Source: UBA8231 sp036011085 (GTDB lineage: Bacteria > Latescibacterota > UBA2968 > UBA8231). From it: a DNA stretch of 64,000 nt. Of this stretch, positions 43,946-53,334 are shown in pieces. The stretch spans positions 13,101 through 77,100 of the forward strand of contig DASCMS010000161.1 of assembly GCA_036011085.1 (NCBI GenBank), given 5' to 3'. Every line of letters starts with the position of its first letter. The first letter of the stretch is position 1. A program made the translations under genes and the position numbers. The notes under the pieces were generated by a model that ran no database searches, was not told where the DNA came from, and saw nothing but the letters and a program-made list of their open reading frames with translations.

Positions 43946-45825
43946 TGCGTCTGCACGGGCAGCTCAACATAGCTGGCAGCGTCCCCCGCGTGATGGACGC
44001 GATGCGTCGCCTTCTGGAAGTCTTCCGGGCTGGCCCAGGCGATGTCCTCGACGAAGGTCTGCGGGTTGCGATCGCAGACCGGGAACCACGAGCTCTGCAC
44101 CTGTACCAGGACGCAATGACCGGGCAGGAACGTGTGGTGCACGTGGGGCATGGCGATGTGATAGGGGAGCACCTCACCCGGCGGTATCGGTGCGGCTGTC
44201 TCATAGCTCTCACGATAGCGGCCGCGCAGGATGTCACCTGACAGCATGAACTGGAAGCCTCCGAGCTCGGGCTGGGCCGGCACTTCGTTCGGATACAGGT
44301 CGATGAGCTTGACCACCCAGTCGGCGTCGGTACCTGTGGTGGATGCGAACAGCGTGGCGGTGACCTCACCGCTGATGGTGAGGGGCTCGGTCAGCGTCTG
44401 AGTGGTGAAGACGAGCACGTCCGTGCGATCGGCGAAGGGGCGCTGGTCGTCCACCAGCCAGCGCCGCCAGGTCGACCCGGTGCCACCAAAGGAGGGTGGG
44501 ATGGGTCGCACACGATAAGGCACGGGTTTGGCCGGGTCGGAGACGAACTCAGTGGCCTCCGCGCCGACGTCGGTCTTGCGAGACGGTGCCTTGAAGTCGA
44601 GGCTGCCTTCGGGTTGCAGATAGAGGCGCCCGGTCTTCAACTGATCCGCCGGGGGCCAGGCGTCGTAGTGGCGCCAGAGGTTGGTGCCGGTCTCGAAGGC
44701 CAGCACGGGGGGCAGGGCCTCTTTCGGTTTGACCCGTTGCAGATGCTGCTCCCAGAACGGCATCAGCATGTCACGCCGGAACTGCAGCGACGTGTCGGCC
44801 CCCCACTTCAGCTGTCCCAGCTCCGAGCCATCCCCCGTCATCTGACCATGACACCAGGGACCGATGGCCAGATGCGTCTTGTTGCCACTGCGGTCCCGCC
44901 GGGCGAGCACTTCGTGGCTGAGGACCGGACCGTAGAGATCCTCCTGGTCGAACAGGCTGTGCACGGTGAGCACGGGAACGCGGCGCGGAGCTTTCTCCAA
45001 CTGCCTGTGCAGGGCCTGATCCTGCCAGTAGTCGTCATAGGCGGGATGTTCGAGCAGACGGTTCCAGGCTGGCAGGCGGTCCGCCCCGTAGCGCTTGCCC
45101 AACTCGCCGATGGAGCCGGCCTCGAGCACGGCGGTGTAGAAATCGTGATAGCCCCAGGGGATTCCGTGGGTGCCGCTGCGACTCGAAGTCTGCCGGAAGA
45201 CATATTCCAGCATGACCGTGCGAAACGCCCCGTGACGGTAGAAGTCGTCACCCAGCCAGGAATCGACCATGGAGTTGACCGGCACCGCCGCCTTTAGAGC
45301 CGGGTGCGGGTCGAGGAGCGCCATCAACGTCAGCATGCCGTCATACGAAACGCCGGTGATGCCGACGCGGCCGGAATTGCCCGGCACGTTGTCGACGAGC
45401 CACTCCACGGTGTCCCAGGCGTCGCTGACCTGATCGACCTTGCCCCGATTGAAATCACCGATTGGGGGCACCGTCATCGTGTATTCGCCCTTCGAGCCGT
45501 AGCGACCCCGCACATCCTGATAGACACGGATGTAGCCGTTGCGCACCAGCTCCTCGTCGACGGCGGGCAGCGCCATGGCGATGTCGGGACTGCTCTTGCG
45601 CGATGCACGCGCCGCGGCGCTGTACGGCGTACGCGTCAGCACGATCGGCATCTTGCGCGTCGCTTCGTTGGGGATCATGATGACGGTGAACAGCTTCACC
45701 CCGTCGCGCATGGGGACCATGGACTCCATGCGGGTATGGTTGAACTCGGGGGTGGCCGTCTTGAAGGTGCGCGGAACGTCGCCTGCCCGGGCAGGCTTTC
45801 GGCCGGTCTTGTTGGCTCGCGGCAT
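43942..45825 (-). CDS. CocE/NonD-family alpha/beta hydrolase (X-Pro dipeptidyl-peptidase type)
   Basis: 627 aa from ATG 45825, with GGAG about 12 bases upstream; the 45864 start would run into mtnP. The N-terminal hydrolase domain has VYQDVRGRYGSKGEY and the nucleophile elbow G-x-S-x-G as GITGVSYDGML. Later acid/His segments are VPVLTVHSLFDQEDLYG and IGPWCHGQMTG. A C-terminal jelly roll (about 400-627) carries RPLTISGEVTATLFAS-type sequence (EPLTISGEVTAT). The family cleaves esters or X-Pro bonds. There is no signal peptide. Its operon neighbours are mtnP upstream and an ornithine-cyclodeaminase homologue overlapping downstream. Confidence 0.92.
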   Translation of the reverse strand: MPRANKTGRKPARAGDVPRTFKTATPEFNHTRMESMVPMRDGVKLFTVIMIPNEATRKMPIVLTRTPYSAAARASRKSSPDIAMALPAVDEELVRNGYIRVYQDVRGRYGSKGEYTMTVPPIGDFNRGKVDQVSDAWDTVEWLVDNVPGNSGRVGITGVSYDGMLTLMALLDPHPALKAAVPVNSMVDSWLGDDFYRHGAFRTVMLEYVFRQTSSRSGTHGIPWGYHDFYTAVLEAGSIGELGKRYGADRLPAWNRLLEHPAYDDYWQDQALHRQLEKAPRRVPVLTVHSLFDQEDLYGPVLSHEVLARRDRSGNKTHLAIGPWCHGQMTGDGSELGQLKWGADTSLQFRRDMLMPFWEQHLQRVKPKEALPPVLAFETGTNLWRHYDAWPPADQLKTGRLYLQPEGSLDFKAPSRKTDVGAEATEFVSDPAKPVPYRVRPIPPSFGGTGSTWRRWLVDDQRPFADRTDVLVFTTQTLTEPLTISGEVTATLFASTTGTDADWVVKLIDLYPNEVPAQPELGGFQFMLSGDILRGRYRESYETAAPIPPGEVLPYHIAMPHVHHTFLPGHCVLVQVQSSWFPVCDRNPQTFVEDIAWASPEDFQKATHRVHHAGDAASYVELPVQTQ

Positions 45826-45844
45826 GATGTCTATGTCTCCGTCC

Positions 45845-46738
45845 TCAATCCCAGTACTTCCCATACAGCACCCGCAGTCGCGCCCGCGCTTCCGCCGAGA
45901 TCGCTTCGGGCGCCGTCATCGTCGCAAACTCCGCCGCACTCAGACAATCACAATCAGACTCCTCCGGCAGCAGCCCCGCCACGGCTTGCACCACCCGGTT
46001 GGCCAGCTCCGCATTTGCCTTCATCGTTGCCACCACCGCGGCGATGGTCACGTCCTCTTCCGACTCGTGCCAGCAGTCGTAGTCGGTGCCCATGGCCAGC
46101 AGGCCGTAGCACATCTCGGCCTCGCGGGCGAGCTTGGCTTCGGGGATGGCCGTCATGCCGATGACACTGGCATCGACCGCACTGCGGTAGAAGCGTGACT
46201 CGGCCCGGGTAGAGAACTGCGGCCCTTCCATACATATGTATGTACCACCCTCGTGCACGGTGGCCCCGGACGACTGCGCCGCCGCGACCAGCTGCTGTCT
46301 CATCTCGTCACAGAACGGGTCAGCCAGCGATATGTGTCCCACCACGCCGTCACCGAAGAATGTCGACGGGCGGATTCCCTTCGTGCGATCGAAGATCTGG
46401 TCGGGCACGACCATGTCCCCGGGACGGATGTGCTCCTTCATGATGCCCACCGCGCTGACACCGAGCAGATGCGTCACGTTCGCCGACTTCATGGCGTGCA
46501 CGTTGGCCCGGTAGGGTGCCTCCGACGGCAGCAGGCGGTGGCCTTTGCCGTGACGGGGCAGAAAGAACACGGTGCGGCCATCGATCCGAGTTTCCACCAC
46601 CAGGTCCGAGGGCGGACCGAAGGGTGTATCGATCTCATGCTCACCGACGATCTCGACGCCATCCATCTGGTAGACGCCGGAGCCGCCGATAACGCCCAGT
46701 CTCACGGGGGTGGCCCTGGTTTCATTCACTTCTTCCAT
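45845..46738 (-). CDS. mtnP: S-methyl-5'-thioadenosine phosphorylase
   Basis: 297 aa from ATG 46738, with AGGA seven bases upstream. A GTG two codons earlier is possible but lies inside the SD spacing. Motifs of PNP/MTAP family phosphorylases: GVIGGSGVY, FLPRHGKGHRLLPSEAPYRANV, GTYICMEGPQFSTRAES, GMTAIPEAKLAREAEMCYG and the NTDTDxW-type MGTDYDCW. The reaction is MTA + phosphate to adenine + methylthioribose-1-phosphate, the first step of methionine salvage. The rest of that pathway is not in the window. It heads a three-gene minus-strand operon. Confidence 0.93.
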   Translation of the reverse strand: MEEVNETRATPVRLGVIGGSGVYQMDGVEIVGEHEIDTPFGPPSDLVVETRIDGRTVFFLPRHGKGHRLLPSEAPYRANVHAMKSANVTHLLGVSAVGIMKEHIRPGDMVVPDQIFDRTKGIRPSTFFGDGVVGHISLADPFCDEMRQQLVAAAQSSGATVHEGGTYICMEGPQFSTRAESRFYRSAVDASVIGMTAIPEAKLAREAEMCYGLLAMGTDYDCWHESEEDVTIAAVVATMKANAELANRVVQAVAGLLPEESDCDCLSAAEFATMTAPEAISAEARARLRVLYGKYWD

Positions 46739-46826
46739 TTTCACATCCTGATCTGGTGCACATGACTCGCTGTCGCCGAGGCGGCGGAAGCTAACCTGTT
46801 ATATTCCTTCGGTCCAAGATCCCGCC

Positions 46827-49199
46827 ATGTCCGACAATACCCTCCTGCAAACATCCGTCCGCGACCTCGTCGCCTTCTGCCTGCGCTCCGGCGACCTGGG
46901 CTCCTCCTTTGTCAGCGCTCAGCGAGCCGTGGAGGGCACGCGGGGGCATCAGTACGTACAGGATCAGCGCCCGCCGGAATACCGCAGCGAAGTCCACGTG
47001 CGACATCGCGTCGAGGATGTCGAGAGCGATCTGTCTCTCGAGATCGTGGGTCGGGCAGACGGCGTCCTGCTGAAGGGCGACGAGCTTCTCGTTGAAGAGA
47101 TCAAGACGACCTACAGCAGCCTCGAGCAAGACCGGCCCGACAACCAGCACCACTGGGCCCAGGCGAAGATCTATGCCTACATCCTCGCCGAGGAGCACCG
47201 TCCAGGTCGTATCGAGGTACAACTCACCTATGTCCAGCTCGACACCGGCGAAATGCACGAGGATCGCCGTGACTTCACCCACGAAGAACTGCAGGCATTC
47301 TTCCTCGAGATGGCTCAGCGGTACCTGCGCTGGGCCCGCATCTGGCACGTGTGGGCGGCCAGACGCAACACCTCGATCAGTACTCTGGCCTTCCCCTTCC
47401 CTTCCTTCCGTCCAGGTCAGCACGAACTCACCGAAGCCGTATTCGAGACGGTCGTGTCCTCCGGCCGACTGTTCGCCCAGGCCCCCACCGGCATCGGCAA
47501 GACCGTCTCCGTCCTGTTCCCGGCAGTAAAGGCCCTCGGCGAGGGTGAGGTGGAGAAGATCTTCTACCTGACGGCCAAAACCAGCGGCCGCACCGTGGCC
47601 GAGAAGGCCGTGGAGGATATGCGTGGCGGCGGGCTGCGCCTGAAGTCGTGTACGATCACGGCCCGCGACCGCATCTGCTTCAACGCCCGCGACGGCAAGC
47701 CATGTGATGCGGAGACGTGCGAGTTCGCCATCGGCTACTATGATCGCATCAATGACGCCGTGGAGGATACCTTCGCCTGCCGCGATGACTTCACCCGTGT
47801 CGCCATCGAGGAGGCCGCCCGAAAACACCAGGTCTGCCCCTTCGAACTGGGCCTCGATCTTTCCCTGTGGTCTGACGTGCTGATCTGTGACTACAACTAC
47901 GTCTTTGACCCCAAGGCTTACCTCAGACGCTACTTCATGGAGACCGGCGGCAACTACGGGTTTCTCGTCGACGAGGCCCACAACCTGGTCGACCGTGCCC
48001 GCGAGATGTACTCCGCCCAAATTCGCCGCAGTGAGATCCGCGCCGTCATCAAGGCTCTGGGCCAGGACCTGCCTGCCGTCCGTCACGCCCTGGGTTCATT
48101 GGACCACTACTTCAAGACGCAGATTCAGCGCTGTGCGGACGAGGGCCGCGGTGACGGCTGGCTGGATCGGGATCCCCCGGAAGATCTGCTGCCCCTGTTG
48201 CAGCGGCTGCAGACCGAGATCGAACCGGTCCTGGCGCGCAACCGACCGACCACGTGGAAAGAGATCCTCACCGATCTGTTCTTCAGCGTTCTTTCCTTTC
48301 TCCGCGTCTACGACCTGTTCGACGAGCACTACGTCACCTACGGCGAGAAACGCGGCCAGGCAGACCTGATCCTGCGTCTCTACTGCCTCGACCCGTCCAA
48401 CCGCATTCACGAGGCCTGCAAGCGCGGCCGCTCCGCCACGTTCTTCTCCGCCACGCTGACCCCCATCGATTACTTCCGGCGTCTGTTGGGAGGAGAACGA
48501 GCCGACTACACCCTCGAGCTCGATTCTCCTTTCCCCCCGGAGAACCTGCTGGTCATGATCGCCGACCACATCGACACCAGCTACCGTGGCCGGGGTATGT
48601 CCTACGATGATGTCGCCCGTTCGATCGCCGCCGCTGTCAGCGGCAGACGTGGCAACTACATGGTTTATTTCCCGTCGTACAAGTACCTGCAGGAGGTGTT
48701 GCCACGCTTCGAGGCGGTGGCCGAACGCAACACCCTCGTCATGATGCAGGTGCCGCGGATGAACGAGCGGCAGAAGGAGCAGTTCCTCGATGTCTTCAAC
48801 GTCTCCAACCCTGAGACCGTCGTCGGTTTTGCCGTCATGGGTGGTATTTTCGGCGAGGGTATCGACCTGGTCGGTGAACGGCTCGTGGGCGCCATCGTCG
48901 TCGGCGTCGGCCTGCCGCAGATCGGCCTCGAACGTGACCTGATCAAGGGCTACTACGACGACCACGAGAGTGCGGGATTCGCCTACGCCTACACCTACCC
49001 CGGCATGAACCGTGTGCTGCAGGCGGCGGGACGCGTCATCCGCTCCGATGTCGACCGCGGTCTGTTGCTGCTCATCGACAAGCGCTTCTCACGCGAGGAC
49101 TACAGGGAGCTCTACTTGCCCTCCTGGGGAACACCGAAGCAGACCCGCAACGTGGAAGAGATCGGCGAGGCCGTGGACGCGTTCTGGGGGACTGCATGA
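46827..49199 (+). CDS. XPD/DinG-type iron-sulfur helicase with N-terminal PD-(D/E)XK nuclease domain
   Basis: 790 aa. Residues about 1-150 carry a Cas4/RecB-like nuclease motif: D78 (GRADGVLL) and E91-I-K93 (VEEIKTT). The helicase has Walker A APTGIGKT (K225), putative Fe-S cysteines at 284, 293, 298 and 337 (plus C318), the DEAH box LVDEAHNLVDRA, SATLTPIDYFRR, and motif VI QAAGRVIRSDVDRG. This is XPD family, 5'-3' unwinding with a 4Fe-4S cluster. Its TATATT (46800-46805) lies about 21 bases before the ATG, without a good -35. It opens a plus-strand run: the ATG of the next gene overlaps its TGA. Possible roles are repair of nicked or damaged DNA. Confidence 0.9.
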   Translation: MSDNTLLQTSVRDLVAFCLRSGDLGSSFVSAQRAVEGTRGHQYVQDQRPPEYRSEVHVRHRVEDVESDLSLEIVGRADGVLLKGDELLVEEIKTTYSSLEQDRPDNQHHWAQAKIYAYILAEEHRPGRIEVQLTYVQLDTGEMHEDRRDFTHEELQAFFLEMAQRYLRWARIWHVWAARRNTSISTLAFPFPSFRPGQHELTEAVFETVVSSGRLFAQAPTGIGKTVSVLFPAVKALGEGEVEKIFYLTAKTSGRTVAEKAVEDMRGGGLRLKSCTITARDRICFNARDGKPCDAETCEFAIGYYDRINDAVEDTFACRDDFTRVAIEEAARKHQVCPFELGLDLSLWSDVLICDYNYVFDPKAYLRRYFMETGGNYGFLVDEAHNLVDRAREMYSAQIRRSEIRAVIKALGQDLPAVRHALGSLDHYFKTQIQRCADEGRGDGWLDRDPPEDLLPLLQRLQTEIEPVLARNRPTTWKEILTDLFFSVLSFLRVYDLFDEHYVTYGEKRGQADLILRLYCLDPSNRIHEACKRGRSATFFSATLTPIDYFRRLLGGERADYTLELDSPFPPENLLVMIADHIDTSYRGRGMSYDDVARSIAAAVSGRRGNYMVYFPSYKYLQEVLPRFEAVAERNTLVMMQVPRMNERQKEQFLDVFNVSNPETVVGFAVMGGIFGEGIDLVGERLVGAIVVGVGLPQIGLERDLIKGYYDDHESAGFAYAYTYPGMNRVLQAAGRVIRSDVDRGLLLLIDKRFSREDYRELYLPSWGTPKQTRNVEEIGEAVDAFWGTA

Positions 49200-51139
49200 G
49201 CGGGGTGTCTTCGGTCCAGGAGAGTCACGTTGACCGACTGAGCCTGGCCGTTGGGTCTGTTGTGATGGCCGGCCACCTGCTGGCCCTGTTGAGCCCCACG
49301 CGGAGGTGGGGACTGTCCATGCTCGCCTACCTGCCTCCCATCGTGACGCTGGCATTTGCAGCGATCTCGATCGGCCTCCTGGTGGCCTGGATCTTTTTCG
49401 CCAGGAACCTGTCCGACGCCTTTCGGCGAATCGGGGACCGGCTGTGGGCCTGCGGAAACCTGGAAATCCTCCTGATCTATCTGGTGATCGCCAGTCTGTT
49501 TGTGGCCGCGAGTATGTCGCACCATCTGCTTGGAGATGGCTACCTCTACCTCGACGAACTCGCCTATGCTTCCAGGAACGATCGGGTGCGCACGGACAAC
49601 GCGCCTCTCCTCTTCCTGGCGATCTCTGAGCTCTACCGGCTCGTCAGTCCTCTCGGGGTCGGAGCCCTTGGCACCTTCCGTCTCTTCAGCTGGCTGTGTG
49701 GCATCAGCTACACGGCACTGGTACCACTTGTTGCCCGCGATCTTGCCTCGTCGCAGAGTGGTCGGGCACTGTTGATCGGTCTCTTGCTGACACAGGGCTA
49801 CGTGCAACTCTTCTTCGGCTACGTTGAGACCTATCCCGCCCTCCTGCCACTTTCACTGCTCTACCTGTGGTCCGGATGTCGAGCACTCGACGGGGGGCGT
49901 CTGGCCTGGCCGCTCCTGATCGTCGCCGTTCTGCCTGCTTGCCATCTTCTTACTCTGGCTCTGTGGCCGTCCTTCCTCTACCTGGCTGTTCGTCGTGCGG
50001 CGAGAAGACCGGGCACTGGCTTGTTCAGTACGGCGACGGCGCTCCTGGCAACACTTGGTATCGCCTGCTGTGTGCTGTGGCTCCTGGGGGGCACCCCTTG
50101 GCGAGTGGTTGGCCCGGGGACCGGCGGCCACCTGTTGCCAATGCATCTTGGCGCCCCGACCGTATCAGCCGCGTACGGGATCCTCTCCCTGGACCATCTG
50201 CTTGACGTGGCCAACGTTCTCCTGTTGGCTGCCCCCGTCCCGGCCCTCCTGTTTCCGTGGCTGACCGGATGGCCGAGAACCATCGAGCCCCGGGCGCGCT
50301 TTCTCTGGCTGGCCAGCGTGGCGACCCTGGCCGTCATCTGTGTGTCAAATCCGGGGATCGGCGCCTTTCGCGACTGGGATCTGCTGTCCCTGCCGGGTCT
50401 GCCATTAACTCTGTGGGTGGCGGTACAACTTCAGCATGAAGATTCAGGTCTCTCGGGAAGAGCAGCCATCTGTCTGCTTGCCGTGGGTGGACTGCACGCT
50501 GCTCTCTGGGTGGCACTCAACACACAGAATGGCGCGACCATACAACGTTTCTCGGAACTTCTGCGGTCGGCTCCCCTGTCGCATCACGCCCGCTCCTACG
50601 GTGCTGCAACCCTGGCGCGCTACCAGCGGGGTCTGGGTCGACATGCCGAGAGCTTCGATTCCTATGCTCTCGCCGTCACCGCTTTGCCCGACAACGGTGG
50701 CTACCAGCGCGGAGCTGGCTTCCAGGCGATCGAAATTGGCAAGCTTGATGAAGCGGAGAGGTACTTCGAAGAGGCTCTGCAGATCGACTCGAGCGACGCT
50801 GCGGCGTGGGAGGGGATCGGCATCGCCCACACTGGCCTCGGAAAGCAGGAAGAAGGCTTGCAGGCTATGCAGAAGGCCGTCGTCCTGGACCCGCACAACT
50901 CCGAGTTCCTGGTGAATCTGTGCAGAGCCCATAATCTTGTCGCTCAGTATGACAGGGCGATCGAGGCCTGTAACCGGGCCCTGGTGATCGATGCTGATGA
51001 CGCCTCAGCGCACCATCAGTTGGCCGTGACTTTCTTTGCTCTCGGCGATCACCCACAGTCCAGTTTCCATCTGCAGCGATTGCGTACCCTCGACCCCGAA
51101 GGTGGTCAAGCTCTTGAAGACCTGCTCAATGACCGGTGA
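49196..51139 (+). CDS. Polytopic membrane protein with C-terminal TPR domain
   Basis: 647 aa. About 10-11 hydrophobic segments (residues 15-440) contain the short motif HHLLGDGYLYLDELAYASRND in a periplasmic loop, like a PMT/GT39-type or ArnT-like enzyme but without a confident catalytic Asp. The C-terminal 180 residues are TPR repeats (YAAALARYQRGLGRHAESF-like, ERYFEEALQIDSSDAAAWEGIG, GLQAMQKAVVLDPHNSEF, AIEACNRALVIDADD). TPRs face the other side of the membrane and probably bind a partner. Start ATG overlaps the XPD stop, and its own stop lies 8 bases inside the next gene. Confidence 0.8.
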   Translation: MSGVSSVQESHVDRLSLAVGSVVMAGHLLALLSPTRRWGLSMLAYLPPIVTLAFAAISIGLLVAWIFFARNLSDAFRRIGDRLWACGNLEILLIYLVIASLFVAASMSHHLLGDGYLYLDELAYASRNDRVRTDNAPLLFLAISELYRLVSPLGVGALGTFRLFSWLCGISYTALVPLVARDLASSQSGRALLIGLLLTQGYVQLFFGYVETYPALLPLSLLYLWSGCRALDGGRLAWPLLIVAVLPACHLLTLALWPSFLYLAVRRAARRPGTGLFSTATALLATLGIACCVLWLLGGTPWRVVGPGTGGHLLPMHLGAPTVSAAYGILSLDHLLDVANVLLLAAPVPALLFPWLTGWPRTIEPRARFLWLASVATLAVICVSNPGIGAFRDWDLLSLPGLPLTLWVAVQLQHEDSGLSGRAAICLLAVGGLHAALWVALNTQNGATIQRFSELLRSAPLSHHARSYGAATLARYQRGLGRHAESFDSYALAVTALPDNGGYQRGAGFQAIEIGKLDEAERYFEEALQIDSSDAAAWEGIGIAHTGLGKQEEGLQAMQKAVVLDPHNSEFLVNLCRAHNLVAQYDRAIEACNRALVIDADDASAHHQLAVTFFALGDHPQSSFHLQRLRTLDPEGGQALEDLLNDR

Positions 51140-52775
51140 TCTGGTGGTCGCACGCATTCCGGCACCCGAGGACTTTGCTTTCGACTGGGCTGATCCGGCG
51201 GATGCGGAGCGGACCTGGCGGCACGAGAGTACGCACTGTCCCGAAGCGATGCCGGCACTGGGGATGGATCTCTGGGAGCAGATCTTCGCCGCAATCTCCA
51301 GGGCGGAGGAACACTACGGCCGCCCGATGCGCCTGTTCGTGCTCCCCATCAATACCTACGTCTATTACAATGATCGTATGGTGGTGGACGCCGATCAGGT
51401 AGAGGCCGCCAGGGAATGCGCCAAGCAGGCGCGACTGGCCGTGGCCCCTGCTCTGCGGACCGTCTGGACAGAAGAGGTTCTGCCCGAGGTTCATCGCTAC
51501 ATCGCCCGCTGGGATGGTTTCGATCTCGACAATACGTCCACGGCCGCCCTCGTGCAGCATATCGAGGACAGCTGGCAGTGGCTCGGCCGCATCTGGAGCC
51601 TCCACTTCCAGCTCCCCCTCGGGTCCAGCCGCGAAGCCTTCCAGGAACTGTGCGCCGAGCTGTTCGAGGAGGAAGGAGCGGAGCCTGCTGATCCCTTCGA
51701 GCAAAGCCGGCTCACGCAGGGCTTGCCCTGCAAGACGACGGAGATGGGCCAGGCATTGTGGCAGCTGAGTCAGGGCCTGCCGGAATCGGTGTGCCGCCTG
51801 ATTGCCACGACCGACGCGGCCTCAGTACCCGATGCTCTGCGATCATCGGAGGAGGGCCTGGTCTTTTTGACCAGGCTTTCGCAGTTCCTGCAGGGGTACG
51901 GACACCGGGGCAACCATTGGGGCCTGCAGTATGCCACATGGATCGAGGATCCAACGCCGGTGATCGAGACCCTCCGTGGTTACCTCCACAACCCCGACGC
52001 CGATCCCGGGGGACGGTTCGCCGACCAAGCCGCCGCGCGGGAGGAGGCCGTGGCCGATCTGCGCGCGCGCCTGCAGGGCTTTCCGGCACCGGTGCGCGGC
52101 CGTTTCGAAGAGCTTCTCGAGCAGATGCAGTACAGCGCCGTGCTCAAGGAAGATCACAATTTCTGGATGGACTTCAGTAGTACGAGCCGGGTGCGACGGG
52201 TTATGCTGGCCGCCGGGCGACACCTGGTGGAAGCCGGGGTGATCGACCGGCAGGACGACGTCCTGCACCTGCACCTGGCAGAAATCCTCGAGTCATTGTC
52301 AGGGACGACTGGGAAGGATCGGCGACTGGACATCGCCCGACGTCGTGCAGAGATCGATCATTTCGCCACGGTGTGCCCGCCTTCCAGGCTCGGTGTGGAG
52401 CCGCCACCAAAGGACGGGAAGGGCGACGAGGACAGACCGGAGCCACCGGCAGAGCCTGGTGTCCTGCGCGGGCAACCCGGGGCGCCTGGAGTCGTTCGCG
52501 GACGGGCTCGAATCGTGCGTGAGCTGTCGGCCATCCAGCAGCTTGAACCGGGTGACATCCTGGTCACCCTGTCCACCTCGCCGTCCTTCACGCCGTTGTT
52601 CGCCACAGCAGGCGGTATCGTGACGGAGGGCGGTGGCCTGCTGAGTCACTGCGCCGTCGTGGCCCGCGAATACCAGATCCCCGCCGTCGTCGGACTGGCG
52701 GATGCCCGCCAGCAGATCAAGGATGGACAGTGGATCGAAATCGATGGTCGTGCAGGTGTCGTCCGCATCGAATGA
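51129..52775 (+). CDS. PEP-utiliser-type phosphohistidine-domain protein without ATP-grasp domain
   Basis: 548 aa from ATG 51129, which overlaps the preceding stop by 11 bases. The C-terminal 90 residues are a PEP-utilising mobile domain with the catalytic His loop GGLLSHCAVVAREYQIPAVVG. The N-terminal 440 residues are helical and resemble the linker region of rifampin phosphotransferase or PEP-synthase-like proteins (VLKEDHNFWMDFSSTSRVRR), but the nucleotide-binding ATP-grasp domain is missing. It may transfer phosphate from a separate partner or use the His domain for something else. It is coupled to the TPR membrane protein and to a DUF454 gene. Confidence 0.85.
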   Translation: MTGDLVVARIPAPEDFAFDWADPADAERTWRHESTHCPEAMPALGMDLWEQIFAAISRAEEHYGRPMRLFVLPINTYVYYNDRMVVDADQVEAARECAKQARLAVAPALRTVWTEEVLPEVHRYIARWDGFDLDNTSTAALVQHIEDSWQWLGRIWSLHFQLPLGSSREAFQELCAELFEEEGAEPADPFEQSRLTQGLPCKTTEMGQALWQLSQGLPESVCRLIATTDAASVPDALRSSEEGLVFLTRLSQFLQGYGHRGNHWGLQYATWIEDPTPVIETLRGYLHNPDADPGGRFADQAAAREEAVADLRARLQGFPAPVRGRFEELLEQMQYSAVLKEDHNFWMDFSSTSRVRRVMLAAGRHLVEAGVIDRQDDVLHLHLAEILESLSGTTGKDRRLDIARRRAEIDHFATVCPPSRLGVEPPPKDGKGDEDRPEPPAEPGVLRGQPGAPGVVRGRARIVRELSAIQQLEPGDILVTLSTSPSFTPLFATAGGIVTEGGGLLSHCAVVAREYQIPAVVGLADARQQIKDGQWIEIDGRAGVVRIE

Positions 52776-52776
52776 C

Positions 52777-53169
52777 GTGACCGACACCCGTCTCACTCGC
52801 CGGCGCCCGCTGCGCCTGCTACTGCTGGCCGCAGGCACGCTGGCTCTCGTGTGCGGTGTCGTGGGAATCTTCCTGCCCCTGGTGCCGACGACACCCTTTC
52901 TCCTGCTGGCTGCCTGGTGTTACGCCCGCGGCTCCGACCGCTTCTATCGACGTCTGCTCGCCAACCGCTGGCTCGGACCCTACATCCGCAACTTCCGCGA
53001 GGGGCGGGGCCTGACGCTTTGGGCCAAGGTGTCGACCATCGCCGTACTCTGGCTGGCCATCTCTATCGCCGCCGGATTTGTCGCGCCCGCCTGGTGGTCA
53101 CGCCTGTTGCTGGTCGGCATCGCTGCAGCCGTCACCACCTATCTGCTGCGAATGCCGACATGTCGGTAG
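52777..53169 (+). CDS. DUF454 (YbaN-like) inner-membrane protein
   Basis: 130 aa from GTG 52777, the first codon after the previous stop; the ATG-started longer frame at 52702 would overlap by 70 bases. It shows the DUF454 signature: LLLAAGTLALVCGVVGIFLPLVPTTPF, WCYARGSDRFYRRLLANRWLGPYI, then two C-terminal helices. The family's function is unknown. It is the last gene of the XPD-TPR-PEP operon. Its TAG stop forms the first bases of the left end of the MITE-like element. Confidence 0.85.
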   Translation: MTDTRLTRRRPLRLLLLAAGTLALVCGVVGIFLPLVPTTPFLLLAAWCYARGSDRFYRRLLANRWLGPYIRNFREGRGLTLWAKVSTIAVLWLAISIAAGFVAPAWWSRLLLVGIAAAVTTYLLRMPTCR

Positions 53170-53334
53170 GAGCCTGTCCGAGTAATCGCTTTGTAGGCGA
53201 GGCCGCGGCATTGGGGTCGCTCACAAGGCGCGCGAGTGACCTGAATTGAAGGGCCATTCAGAGAGTGAGCGCAACGCAGCGAGCGACCTCAAGGGCGTGG
53301 CCGTAGCCCAAATGGGTTGCTCGGACAGGCTCCT
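53168..53334. mobile_element. MITE-like palindromic element with 15-bp terminal inverted repeats
   Basis: Perfect 15-bp ends AGGAGCCTGTCCGAG (53168-53182) and CTCGGACAGGCTCCT (53320-53334). The inner sequence is also largely self-complementary: GGTCGCTCAC...GTGACCTGAAT on the left pairs with ATTCAGAGAGTGAGCG...GAGCGACC on the right. The 167-bp unit could fold into one long imperfect hairpin. No transposase is inside and no clear target-site duplication is seen. A similar terminal sequence recurs at 63864-63882. It covers the stop of DUF454 and the start codon of the following glycosyltransferase. Confidence 0.75.

Noticed and set aside
53246..53311. TTG start of the glycosyltransferase
   Set aside because: The added residues come from the MITE-like element and are not typical of the family.
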